Of a stretch of DNA of 64,000 bases, positions 9,795-17,645 are shown piece after piece. Position numbers and translations under genes: made by a program. Each line of letters begins with the position of its first letter. The first letter of the stretch is position 1. Origin of the DNA: JANQQJ01 sp046290575 (GTDB lineage Bacteria; Pseudomonadota; Alphaproteobacteria; SMXS01); the NCBI GenBank assembly GCA_046290575.1, contig JBKAGX010000002.1, forward strand, positions 507,999 through 571,998. The letters run 5' to 3'. The notes beneath the pieces are model-generated. The model did no database searches, was not told the DNA's origin, and saw nothing but the letters and a program-made list of their open reading frames with translations.

Positions 9795-10781
9795 TCACCG
9801 CGCGACGAGTTCGTGTATAGCCTCGACCATCTGGTCGTCGAAAATCCTGAGTACATTGGCGTTTCTGTGCGGATGAAACGGCGCCCCGTCAGCAGGTGAC
9901 CTGCCGGACGCCTGTGGCTCCTTGGACCGCCAGTAATGGCCGGAATACATGCCGATCAGATAGAAATCATCGCCTAGAAGGGCGGCTACCGCACCGCCTG
10001 ATGCACCTGATTTGGCATCACAGTTCGTGAAATAGAGCTTGTTTCTGACTGGCCCGTCATATCGTTTTGGCAGACGCGTCAAACTGCACTTACGGCTGAC
10101 CGTCTGTTTCCGTTCACTTGAATTGTACCCGGTCACCGAAACACCGCCCTGGATGGGACCGGTTATCTTTACCTTTTGAACCAGTTCACGGTGGGTCAGC
10201 GGTTTGAGCGCGCTACCAAAACGGTCAAGCCGTGCACCGATCGCGATCAGCGCCCAATCATCCATGAAGTCCTTGATGCCGGGTTGAGCCCAGGGCACAT
10301 AGTCGCCGACGATGGCATCGTTCAGATCAAAGGCGCGGCGGTAGTTACGACCCAGATAGGGGATAAAGATGCAGTTCTTGCGGCGTTTATGGGTGCCTGG
10401 CTCAAAGAAAATGTGAGCGACCGTGGCGACAATGGACCAGTTTCGCGCGTCAGCAATATCGCTCACGTCCAGCACCGTTCCTGACCCGCGTACGACACCG
10501 GCGCACTCTATGGTTCCGGTCGCGCGTAGAGGTTTTAACGCGGTGTCCTCACGGAGAATCGGCCGCCGGTCATCCTCTGGCCCATTTTTCGGATTGCCAT
10601 CGCCAAAAACTGCGGCCGAGGCAGGGTGAGCCAACGCCGCAAAAGACAAAACCAAGCCTAAAAGGCACAAGCCGGTAAGTATGCTCTTTGAAGCATCGCG
10701 TTTCCGCTGTTGGGTCAAATTTGGTCCGCGATAAATCATGAAGTGAATATAGGATCGGTTCGCGCTTAAGGGCGCGACCAT
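9795..10781 (-). CDS. Exported trypsin-like serine protease
   Basis: A chymotrypsin-fold protease with the catalytic triad visible: H123 in VATVAHIFF, D175 in MDDWALIAI, S261 in the SGASGG motif. A hydrophobic stretch (about residues 34-57, ending PASAA) is a signal peptide or anchor, so it acts in the periplasm or outside. ATG at 10781 has AGGATAGG before it and gives a long N-region; ATG at 10739 gives a more ordinary signal peptide but has little ribosome-binding sequence. There is no PDZ domain, so it is not DegP-like. It starts 9 bases after the stop of the glutathione peroxidase gene and is probably co-transcribed with it. Confidence 0.82.
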   Translation of the reverse strand: MVAPLSANRSYIHFMIYRGPNLTQQRKRDASKSILTGLCLLGLVLSFAALAHPASAAVFGDGNPKNGPEDDRRPILREDTALKPLRATGTIECAGVVRGSGTVLDVSDIADARNWSIVATVAHIFFEPGTHKRRKNCIFIPYLGRNYRRAFDLNDAIVGDYVPWAQPGIKDFMDDWALIAIGARLDRFGSALKPLTHRELVQKVKITGPIQGGVSVTGYNSSERKQTVSRKCSLTRLPKRYDGPVRNKLYFTNCDAKSGASGGAVAALLGDDFYLIGMYSGHYWRSKEPQASGRSPADGAPFHPHRNANVLRIFDDQMVEAIHELVAR

Positions 10782-10790
10782 CCTATCCTG

Positions 10791-11351
10791 TTAGTCTGAT
10801 GGCGGCAAAGCCTCGTCGATGGCCCTCCGCAGCATGCCGGCATCGGGCGCCACCCCGGAGCCGAAGGTCTTCACGAATGCACCATTGGCGTCAACCAGCA
10901 CCTTGTTGAAGTTCCAGCTCGGTTCTGCTGACCGTCCGCCCTCGTCTTTGACCCAGGCATAGAACGGGTGTGCATCCGCGCCTTTCACAGCCGTGCTTTC
11001 GGTCAACGGAAAGGTGATGCTGTAATTCGTGTCACAAAACTCCTTGATCTCCGCGTTGTCGTCATATTCCTGATTGAAACTGTCGGACGGTACGCCGACC
11101 AGCACCAGGCCTTTGTCCTTGTAGTCCTGCCAAAGCGCCTCGAGCGCTCTGTATTGAGGCGTATAGCCGCAAAAGGATGCTGTATTGACCACCAGAAGCG
11201 TTTTGCCCTCGAGCTCACTCAGCGGCATCGGATCGCCATTGATGGCAGTGAAATTGAAATCATAGGCGGTCATGGCCGACGCTCCTGCTGGGGTTGCAAA
11301 GGCAACAAGGAGGATTGCCAGCACCCTTCTTTTGAATATTCGTAATACCAT
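10791..11351 (-). CDS. Exported glutathione peroxidase-family protein (Cys type)
   Basis: The product reduces hydrogen or lipid peroxides with thiols. The 186-residue protein has a signal peptide (MVLRIFKRR followed by a hydrophobic stretch to GASA), then the thioredoxin-fold family motifs NTASFCGYTPQY (peroxidatic Cys rather than selenocysteine), FPLTE and SWNFNKVLVD. ATG at 11351 is chosen because AGGAGG lies 7 bases upstream; the frame stays open 87 bases further. Export suggests protection of the envelope. The protease gene follows after 9 bases. Confidence 0.93.
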   Translation of the reverse strand: MVLRIFKRRVLAILLVAFATPAGASAMTAYDFNFTAINGDPMPLSELEGKTLLVVNTASFCGYTPQYRALEALWQDYKDKGLVLVGVPSDSFNQEYDDNAEIKEFCDTNYSITFPLTESTAVKGADAHPFYAWVKDEGGRSAEPSWNFNKVLVDANGAFVKTFGSGVAPDAGMLRRAIDEALPPSD

Positions 11352-11533
11352 CACTGCCTCCTTGACTATGGCGTCTCTTATGCGCGGGCTGCCGCGCTGC
11401 AGATCATAGATAGGCCGGTTGGCCATCATTGGCCACAATGCGGCATGGCGGGAGTCGTTCGAATCCGCTTGCGCCGGGCTCGATCAAGCTCAATCGTAAG
11501 GCCACGCAGTTTGAGCCGTCAGGGGAGAGTTTC

Positions 11534-12502
11534 ATGACCGCAGCATTTCCGGATCCCAGTTTCATTAAGACCAATGGCATTAAAATGGCCGTCTATGAGG
11601 CCGGGCCTACCGATGGAGTCCCGGTGGTGTTGTGCCATGGCTTTCCCGAGCTGGCCTATTCCTGGCGCAACCAGCTGCCGGCGCTTGCAGAGGCAGGATT
11701 TCGTGTTCTCGCGCCCGACCAGCGCGGCTATGGCCTGACCGACAAACCCGAGGCGGCGATCGAATACGACATTCATAATCTCACGGCGGATCTGGTCGGC
11801 CTGCTCGACGCCTATGACATCGAAAAAGCGGTGTTCATCGGCCATGACTGGGGCGGGCTGGTCGTCTGGCAGGTGCCGTTGTTGCATCCCACGCGGGTCG
11901 CCGGGATTATCGGTGCCGGTGTGCCCTTTATTCCCCGCGCACCGGAAGACCCGGTCGAGACGTTCCGCAAGATGTGGGGCGACCGGATGTACATCGTCAA
12001 CTTCCAGGACAGCCATGAGGCCGACGACGTTTTCGATTCGGACCCCTACCGGGTGTTCGACACGCTGATGCGCAAAAGCCCGATCACGCTGGAGGAATTC
12101 GCCAAGCTGCCGCATGAGGAAAAGGTGGCTGATCTGGTCAAGCGGGTTCAGATGGGCCCCGCAGGTGGCGAGCGCATCGTCAGTGAAGAAGAGCTGAAAT
12201 TCTACGCTGACACCTATGCCAAAGGGGGGTTCACCGGCCCGATCAACTGGTACAGAAACTGGTCGCGCAACTGGAAGACAACGGTTCATCTTGAACAGCG
12301 TATCAAGGTGCCATCGCTGTTCATTGAGGCCGGTAACGATTTGGCGACAGCAGCTATCCCCGATGTTGCTTCGTTGATGGAAGGCCATGTTGATGACATC
12401 GAAATCCAGCGCGTGCCGGACAGTGGTCACTGGATTCAGCAGGAGTATCCCGAAGAGGTAAACCGCTTCATGGTGGATTGGCTGACCCGCCGGTTTGGAT
12501 AA
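11534..12502 (+). CDS. Alpha/beta hydrolase, epoxide hydrolase type
   Basis: The 322-residue protein shows the oxyanion motif HGFPE (residues 35-39), nucleophile Asp105 in FIGHDWGG, cap-domain tyrosines around residues 227-240 (FYADTY, INWYRN), and the catalytic His299 in DSGHW. An Asp nucleophile with HGFPE and cap tyrosines fits epoxide hydrolases (trans-opening of epoxides to diols). Haloalkane dehalogenases share the nucleophile but not the tyrosines. The ATG at 11534 is preceded by AGGGGAG. No signal peptide. It is 12 bases ahead of the DUF202 gene. Confidence 0.88.
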   Translation: MTAAFPDPSFIKTNGIKMAVYEAGPTDGVPVVLCHGFPELAYSWRNQLPALAEAGFRVLAPDQRGYGLTDKPEAAIEYDIHNLTADLVGLLDAYDIEKAVFIGHDWGGLVVWQVPLLHPTRVAGIIGAGVPFIPRAPEDPVETFRKMWGDRMYIVNFQDSHEADDVFDSDPYRVFDTLMRKSPITLEEFAKLPHEEKVADLVKRVQMGPAGGERIVSEEELKFYADTYAKGGFTGPINWYRNWSRNWKTTVHLEQRIKVPSLFIEAGNDLATAAIPDVASLMEGHVDDIEIQRVPDSGHWIQQEYPEEVNRFMVDWLTRRFG

Positions 12503-12514
12503 AAGGGCGGGACG

Positions 12515-12889
12515 ATGATCACGAATTACACCGACCATGCAGCCAATGAGCGCACTTACCTGGCCTGGGTACGCACGGGCGTTACTGTCCTGGTGCTGGG
12601 CTTCTTCGTTGAGCGGTTTGAGATGTTTATTCAAATGTCGGGAGCGGAGAACAACGAGGCCGCCATCGAACCGGCCGGAGTGCTGGATGTCAGTATGCTG
12701 GCAGTGTTTCTGGTCGCGCTCGGGCTTCTGGTGATTGTGTTTTCAACCGGCCACTACGTCCGGATCAATCGTGCCATCGACAGGCAAGAAACAATGCAGT
12801 TCAGGGACCTGACGCTCCCGCTTGTCATGTCCGGTCTGTTATTCGTCTTCGGCGTGCTGCTGTTGCTTTGGCTTGTGCGGATAATTTGA
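12515..12889 (+). CDS. DUF202 (YidH-like) membrane protein
   Basis: A 124-residue protein with the family signature NERTYLAWVRTG (about residues 11-22) and three predicted membrane helices (about 22-40, 62-82 and 97-122). Members of this family are uncharacterised inner-membrane proteins. Preceded by GGGCGGG. It may share a transcript with the epoxide hydrolase gene, whose stop is 12 bases upstream. Confidence 0.88.
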   Translation: MITNYTDHAANERTYLAWVRTGVTVLVLGFFVERFEMFIQMSGAENNEAAIEPAGVLDVSMLAVFLVALGLLVIVFSTGHYVRINRAIDRQETMQFRDLTLPLVMSGLLFVFGVLLLLWLVRII

Positions 12890-12903
12890 TTTGCGAGAAG
12901 CTG

Positions 12904-13218
12904 TCACCGCGCCTCAACAGGTTCCTCAGCATCATCCGCAGGGCTTGTCTGGAAGATTGCCGAAAGCCGTTCTGTCAGAGCATCAGCGTTGATCCCGGCG
13001 AGCCCGCACCAGAAGTTTCGAGAGATGGCCCATTCGCCGGAGCTTGCGGTCAAGAAGCGAATGGCCTGTGCTTTCTCGAGATTGGCATCCCGACGCACGA
13101 TTCCATCACCTTCTTCCACACCGGCATCTGTTAGTGCGCGCAGGATAACCGCTGCGGCTAGCTGCACTTCCGCACTATCTATGGACTTGTCACTGGACGG
13201 TACAGCTCGGCGTTTCAT
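12904..13218 (-). CDS. Small conserved-looking protein of unknown function
   Basis: A 104-residue soluble protein (MKRRAVPSSDK start) that I do not assign to a family by name. The centre, RFLTASSGEWAISRNFWCGLAG, looks like a short conserved block with aromatic residues, followed by an acidic tail. ATG at 13218 is chosen because GGGAGGG lies upstream; the frame continues further upstream but there reads into the next gene's 3' end. It is encoded just downstream of the cysteine-repeat protein on the same strand. Confidence 0.6.
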   Translation of the reverse strand: MKRRAVPSSDKSIDSAEVQLAAAVILRALTDAGVEEGDGIVRRDANLEKAQAIRFLTASSGEWAISRNFWCGLAGINADALTERLSAIFQTSPADDAEEPVEAR

Positions 13219-13249
13219 GAGAACCGCCCTCCCGATAGCGGTGAATATT

Positions 13250-14032
13250 CTAGCGCAGAACGCATTCGTTCCTGTTCTTGCGAAAGGCGTCGTTACAATT
13301 CCAGCCAGTGCCTGAATGGTTGAGATGGGCATTTTCAGGAAGATCAACGACCACACAATTAGCCCCGCTGGCACGGAAACCACGACGGCACGCCCAGCCT
13401 TGTCCGAATCCGCCATCGGAGAGAAATCCGTTTTTGGGAATCCTGATTGGCATACAGCGATTGTCTTCGGCTTGATAGCCACGCTCGCATTCCCAGCCGG
13501 GGCCGGAGAAAGAGTCGGTCAAATATCCGTTTTCCGGCACATCGATCTTGATGCAGCTGTCTTCCGACGCCTTAAAGCCACGCTCGCATCGCCAGCCGGG
13601 TCCGAAGGTCGCTTCGACCAGGTAGCCATTTGGCGGAACGGTAATTTTTTTACACGTGTCATTTACAGACTGGTAGCCGCGCTCGCAGGTCCAACTGTCT
13701 CCATAGGATATGAGGTAAGCGTTGGCCGGAATGTCAATTTTGACACATGCGCTGTCCGTTCTTTTGAAACTCCGTTTGCATTCCCACCCACGGCCATAGG
13801 TCGTGTTGGTTGCATAGGCGTTTTCCGGTATGAGCACGGTAACGCAAGAGGTGTCTACGGCTCGGAAGCCCGCATTGCATGACCACCCTGGGCCGTAGCC
13901 TCGGGCTGTGGCGTTTTCGGGAATAGTTGAAGCGCTGGCGGCGTGCACGGAAAGTGTGGCCACAACCAATATCAGAGGTCCGATGAGCATGCGCTTTAAG
14001 GACGTTCTGATCGTCAGGCCAAACGAAGTCAT
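13250..14032 (-). CDS. Secreted protein of seven cysteine-containing 'GW-C' repeats
   Basis: After a signal peptide (MTSFGLTIRTSLKRMLIG onwards, ending about ASAS), the rest of the 260-residue protein is seven repeats of roughly 30-33 residues. Each has the pattern (I/V/L)P-x-N-(A/G), then G-x-x-W-x-C-x-x-x-(F/Y), then a second Cys about 8 residues later. The two Cys per repeat probably form one disulfide each, giving a small bead-like extracellular module; similar repeats occur at the ends of other bacterial secreted proteins. ATG at 14032 is chosen because AGGAGA lies 8 bases upstream. Function unknown; binding or adhesion is a guess. Confidence 0.75.
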   Translation of the reverse strand: MTSFGLTIRTSLKRMLIGPLILVVATLSVHAASASTIPENATARGYGPGWSCNAGFRAVDTSCVTVLIPENAYATNTTYGRGWECKRSFKRTDSACVKIDIPANAYLISYGDSWTCERGYQSVNDTCKKITVPPNGYLVEATFGPGWRCERGFKASEDSCIKIDVPENGYLTDSFSGPGWECERGYQAEDNRCMPIRIPKNGFLSDGGFGQGWACRRGFRASGANCVVVDLPENAHLNHSGTGWNCNDAFRKNRNECVLR

Positions 14033-14137
14033 CTGCGTTGTCTCCTGATAGAGCGACAACGCTTTGTTTTGCTGTCGAAATGGAAGTCGTCGGCCAGGGC
14101 CCCGGCGGTAAGGCGGGGCCCGGCCACGGATGTCGAT

Positions 14138-14347
14138 CTAGTCGACGATACGCAGATTTTCTGCTGCGCTCTTGCCGTTATTGCCCGGCTGCAGCTCGTA
14201 CTCAACCTTCTGGCCTTCGTTCAGGCCAGACAGACCGGCGCGCTCGACGGCTGAAATGTGAACAAAAGCATCGCCCCCACCTGAATCCGGCTCAATGAAG
14301 CCATAACCCTTTGTTGAGTTAAACCACTTAACAGTACCTGTCGTCAT
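14138..14347 (-). CDS. Cold-shock protein (CspA family)
   Basis: A 69-residue single cold-shock domain that binds single-stranded RNA or DNA as a chaperone. RNP1 (KGYGFIE, residues 13-19) and RNP2 (DAFVHIS, residues 26-32) are intact. The 204-base upstream gap leaves room for the long 5' leader common in csp genes, but I could not identify a specific thermosensor structure. The gene sits between the cysteine-repeat protein and DUF502 on the same strand. Confidence 0.96.
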   Translation of the reverse strand: MTTGTVKWFNSTKGYGFIEPDSGGGDAFVHISAVERAGLSGLNEGQKVEYELQPGNNGKSAAENLRIVD

Positions 14348-14551
14348 GTTCTTGTCTTTCGCGAATTAAGGTTAGGACCGCATGCGATGGCATGACGGCT
14401 TTCAGTTTGTCCAAATCCTAGGGAAGCGATGCGACAGAATAGATGACGCATTACAAGCCGGAGATATTCGTCCTGAAGTGCCGCTTATCGCTCTGATGCT
14501 CCAGTAATTCAACTGTTTTATGCGCCAGACCCCAGACAACCCGGTCGGGAG

Positions 14552-15256
14552 CTAATCCTTTTCAGGCTCTATCGGGGGCGGTTTTCCGATTGAATCATCA
14601 AGCGGAATCGGGTCGCCGCGGCTGCGGCGAAAGTTAATCGTGTCCTCGGAGACGGCCCCGCCGGAAATAATGAACGACATTGCCTGGTCGACGGTCCAGT
14701 CCGTGGATATGACATTGTGGATCGGCACCAGCTCCAGATAGCCTGACGTCGGGTTGGGGGTTGTGGGGACATAGACCGCAGCGATTTTCTCGCCCGTATC
14801 TTCGTCGGTAAGCGTGCGGGTGACGAAGCCAACGGCTTTCATGCTGTCATGTGGGAAATTGATCAGAACCACCCTCTGTACGTCGTCCGGCTTCTGCTGC
14901 ATGACGGACAGAAGCTGCTTGGTGGCGCCATATATTTTCTCAACCAGCGGGATAGACTGGACGACTGAATCAAACAGGTTGAGCAGGCGCCTGCCGACCA
15001 ACAGGCCTGCGGCCCAGCCGATGATCAGAATAAAAAGCAGGGTGACCACCACGGCCAGTGTGGTTTCCACGGCATCGCTGGTCAGGATTGTGCTGGGGCC
15101 AATCCACTGAACGATCTGCCGTGCCGCCGGTTTTCCGATATCCGACAGCTGCGCCAGAATAAAGGTGAAGATGATCCACGTTATCCATAGCGGGATCAGC
15201 GTCAGGATTCCGGTCAGAAACCATCGCTGAATTCGTGCTGATAAACGACGCGACAG
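14552..15256 (-). CDS. DUF502 membrane protein, apparently starting at CTG
   Basis: The conserved DUF502 N-terminus (RWFLTGILTLIPLWITWI, a first membrane helix) is encoded in frame upstream of the only standard start, a GTG at 15070. That GTG would remove this helix. No ATG, GTG or TTG occurs upstream in frame; the best candidate is CTG at 15256, 8 bases after AAGGGGG. From there the protein has 234 residues, normal for the family, with membrane helices at about 14-36 and 64-86 and a soluble C-terminal domain (LLNLFDSVVQSIPLVEKIYG is the family core). The function of DUF502 is unknown. The start codon is inferred from homology and ribosome-binding sequence. Confidence 0.85.
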   Translation of the reverse strand: MSRRLSARIQRWFLTGILTLIPLWITWIIFTFILAQLSDIGKPAARQIVQWIGPSTILTSDAVETTLAVVVTLLFILIIGWAAGLLVGRRLLNLFDSVVQSIPLVEKIYGATKQLLSVMQQKPDDVQRVVLINFPHDSMKAVGFVTRTLTDEDTGEKIAAVYVPTTPNPTSGYLELVPIHNVISTDWTVDQAMSFIISGGAVSEDTINFRRSRGDPIPLDDSIGKPPPIEPEKD

Positions 15257-15386
15257 AGTTCTTTCCCCCTTTGGCTTTGTGTATCCGCTTACGGCGTATA
15301 CATCTATGGCAGAGCAAATGTCAGGCCCGCACCGCCCACACCCTAGGGACTATAGTGCGCTTGGGAAAAGAAAAAGGAAACGAAGC

Positions 15387-16484
15387 ATGAAATTGAGGCT
15401 CGGCCTAGCGGCACTATTCTCCGTCGCGCTGTCGTCTTATGCGGGCGCCGTCCAACTCGACCAGATCAAACTGCCGGATGGGTTCTCCATTTCAGTCTGG
15501 GCTGAGGTGCCGGGTGCCCGGTCCATGGCGATTGGAGATGATTTTGTTATCGTCGGCACCATGGGTGACAAGCTTTATGCGGTGCCGCTTGATCCTGGCA
15601 GCATGGCTGCCGGTGAGGTCAAGATGCTCGCGGATGGCCTGAATTCAGCGAACGGCGTCACGTTGGTTGATGGTATGCTCTATCTGGCCGAACAGCACCA
15701 GGTGACTCGCTGGGGGGACACGCCGTTCGATATCAATGCGCCGGTCCCGACACCGGTTAAAATCGGTCCCGATTTGCTGGATAATCCCTGGCATGGTTGG
15801 CGGTACATGGATGTTGGCCCGGATGGACGGCTTTACATCGCCATTGGCACGCCCTGTAACGTTTGCATGCCAAGTGAAAAAGACATGGCCGGCAGCATCT
15901 TCAGCATGGAGACAGACGGATCGGATGTGCAGGTTGTCGCATCCGGCATTCGCAACTCCGTGGGGCTCGCTTTTCACCCGGTAAATGGAGACCTCTATTT
16001 CACGGACAATGGCGCGGACATGATGGGTGACAACACGCCGCCCGAAGAACTCAATCGGCTCACTGAAACAGGGCAGAATTTCGGCTATCCCTGGTTCGGG
16101 GGTGGGCGCGCTCGTACAGCTGAATTCAGGGACCAAAGCGTGCCCGAAGGGGTTCAGTTTCCGATTGAGGAATTCCAGGCGCATACGGCAGGTCTGGGCT
16201 TTGCATTCTATCAGGGAAGCATGTTCCCCAGCGGATATCAGGGGGATGTTTTGCTGGCGCAGCATGGCTCCTGGAACCGCACATTTCCTGTTGGATACCG
16301 GGTGATGCGCGTCCGCATCGACGAGAATGGTAACGCGACCGGTAAGGAGGTGTTTGCCAGCGGATGGCTGAAGCGCGGCCGCGACTGGGGACGGCCTGTT
16401 GACGTCAAGGGACTGCCGGACGGGTCGATTCTGGTGTCCGACGACAAGGCGGGTGTGATCTACCGCATCGCCTATGGCGAGTAG
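15387..16484 (+). CDS. Exported PQQ-dependent sugar/sorbosone dehydrogenase-like beta-propeller protein
   Basis: The 365-residue protein has a signal peptide (MKLRLGLAALFSVALSSYA) and a six-bladed propeller of the soluble quinoprotein glucose/sorbosone dehydrogenase family. Typical segments are LPDGFSISVWAEVPGARSMA, NGDLYFTDNGADMMGDN, ELNRLTE..NFGYPW and AQHGSWNR. Members oxidise sugars or other aldehydes in the periplasm with PQQ, though many lack a proven substrate. ATG at 15387 follows AAGGAAACGAAGC. It leads a run of four close genes (PNPOx-like, DUF938, FAD monooxygenase). Confidence 0.87.
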   Translation: MKLRLGLAALFSVALSSYAGAVQLDQIKLPDGFSISVWAEVPGARSMAIGDDFVIVGTMGDKLYAVPLDPGSMAAGEVKMLADGLNSANGVTLVDGMLYLAEQHQVTRWGDTPFDINAPVPTPVKIGPDLLDNPWHGWRYMDVGPDGRLYIAIGTPCNVCMPSEKDMAGSIFSMETDGSDVQVVASGIRNSVGLAFHPVNGDLYFTDNGADMMGDNTPPEELNRLTETGQNFGYPWFGGGRARTAEFRDQSVPEGVQFPIEEFQAHTAGLGFAFYQGSMFPSGYQGDVLLAQHGSWNRTFPVGYRVMRVRIDENGNATGKEVFASGWLKRGRDWGRPVDVKGLPDGSILVSDDKAGVIYRIAYGE

Positions 16485-16489
16485 GCCGC

Positions 16490-17038
16490 ATGGCTGAGTT
16501 CTTCGACAAGCTGGACGAGCAACTGAAGGCGTTTATCGCCGAGCAGCATCTGTTCTTTGTGTCGACCGCACCTGACGAGGGGCGAATTAATCTGTCGCCC
16601 AAGGGTATGGATTCGTTTCGGGTGCTCGACGACAACACCGTCTGCTATCTGGACCTGACCGGTAGCGGTAATGAAACCGCTGCCCATCTGAATCAGAATG
16701 GCCGGATCACGGTGATGTGGTGCAGCTTTACGCGCACAGCCAATATCCTGCGCATTTATGGCAGCGGGCGCGTGGTGCGTCCTGGATGTGACGAATTCGA
16801 CAGTCTGATCGGCCTTTTCCCGGCACTTCCCGGCGTGCGGCAGATCATGGTGATTGGCGTCGACCAGGCACAGACGTCATGCGGGTACGCGGTGCCCGAA
16901 TTTGAACTCAAACAGGAACGTCAGACACTTGTAAAATGGGCCGAAGGCAGGGGTGAAGACGGCATCAGGGACTATTGGGCGGACCGTAACCAAACCAGTA
17001 TTGACGGCCTGCCGACCGGTATTCTGGACGATGGATAA
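16490..17038 (+). CDS. Pyridoxamine 5'-phosphate oxidase-family (FMN-binding split barrel) protein
   Basis: This 182-residue protein has the split-barrel N-terminus (IAEQHLFFVSTAPDEGRINLSPKGMDSFRVLDDN), with SPKG and the strand YLDLTGSGNETAAHLNQNGRITVMW typical of F420/FMN general-stress or PNPOx-like proteins. The C-terminal substrate segment of true PdxH is absent, so it is probably a flavin-dependent reductase of unknown substrate. It begins 5 bases after the previous gene and overlaps the DUF938 start by 8 bases, so it is in an operon. Confidence 0.88.
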   Translation: MAEFFDKLDEQLKAFIAEQHLFFVSTAPDEGRINLSPKGMDSFRVLDDNTVCYLDLTGSGNETAAHLNQNGRITVMWCSFTRTANILRIYGSGRVVRPGCDEFDSLIGLFPALPGVRQIMVIGVDQAQTSCGYAVPEFELKQERQTLVKWAEGRGEDGIRDYWADRNQTSIDGLPTGILDDG

Positions 17039-17645
17039 GCGGGAACGCTGGGACGCGACCTCGCGTAACGCTGAGCCGATCCTCGCGGTCTTGAAACGGG
17101 CCTTGCCTTCAGAAGGGACCGTGCTGGAAGTCGCCAGCGGAACCGGGCAACACGCGGCCTGTTTCTCGGAGGCGCTTTCAGGTCTGCGCTGGCAGCCTTC
17201 CGACGCAGATATTGATCACTTCGAGAGCATTGAGGCCTGGAGGGCGGATGCCGCACACGAAGGTTTTCTGCCGCCTGTTCATCTTGATGTCACAGCCCAA
17301 ACCTGGCCGGTTACCGGGGCGGTCGAAGCCATCGTAAACATTAACATGGTTCATATTTCCCCTTGGAACTCCTGCATCGGGTTGTTTACCGGCGCGTGCC
17401 GATATTTGTCGGATAACGGAGTCTTGTTCCTGTATGGACCCTACCGGGTCGACGGACGCTTCCGGAGTGAGGGGGACAGGGCTTTCGATGCCTCGCTGAA
17501 GCAGAGAAACCCGAATTGGGGTATCAGAGATTTGGAGCAGGTCGTGGCGGCTGCGGAGGGGCAGAGCCTAAAACTGGTTGAGATGGTTGAGATGCCTGCT
17601 AACAATCTGTCATTGATCTTTCATAGAGCAGGGAAGCGTGTATGA
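17031..17645 (+). CDS. DUF938 family SAM-dependent methyltransferase-like protein
   Basis: A 204-residue protein with a SAM-binding motif, VLEVASGTGQHA (about residues 31-42), an acidic post-I segment (PSDADIDHFESI) and the family motif NINMVHISPW. DUF938 proteins are methyltransferase-fold enzymes of unknown substrate. ATG at 17031 lies within the last codons of the upstream PNPOx gene; the stop overlaps the ATG of the FAD monooxygenase by 4 bases. Confidence 0.9.
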   Translation: MDKRERWDATSRNAEPILAVLKRALPSEGTVLEVASGTGQHAACFSEALSGLRWQPSDADIDHFESIEAWRADAAHEGFLPPVHLDVTAQTWPVTGAVEAIVNINMVHISPWNSCIGLFTGACRYLSDNGVLFLYGPYRVDGRFRSEGDRAFDASLKQRNPNWGIRDLEQVVAAAEGQSLKLVEMVEMPANNLSLIFHRAGKRV

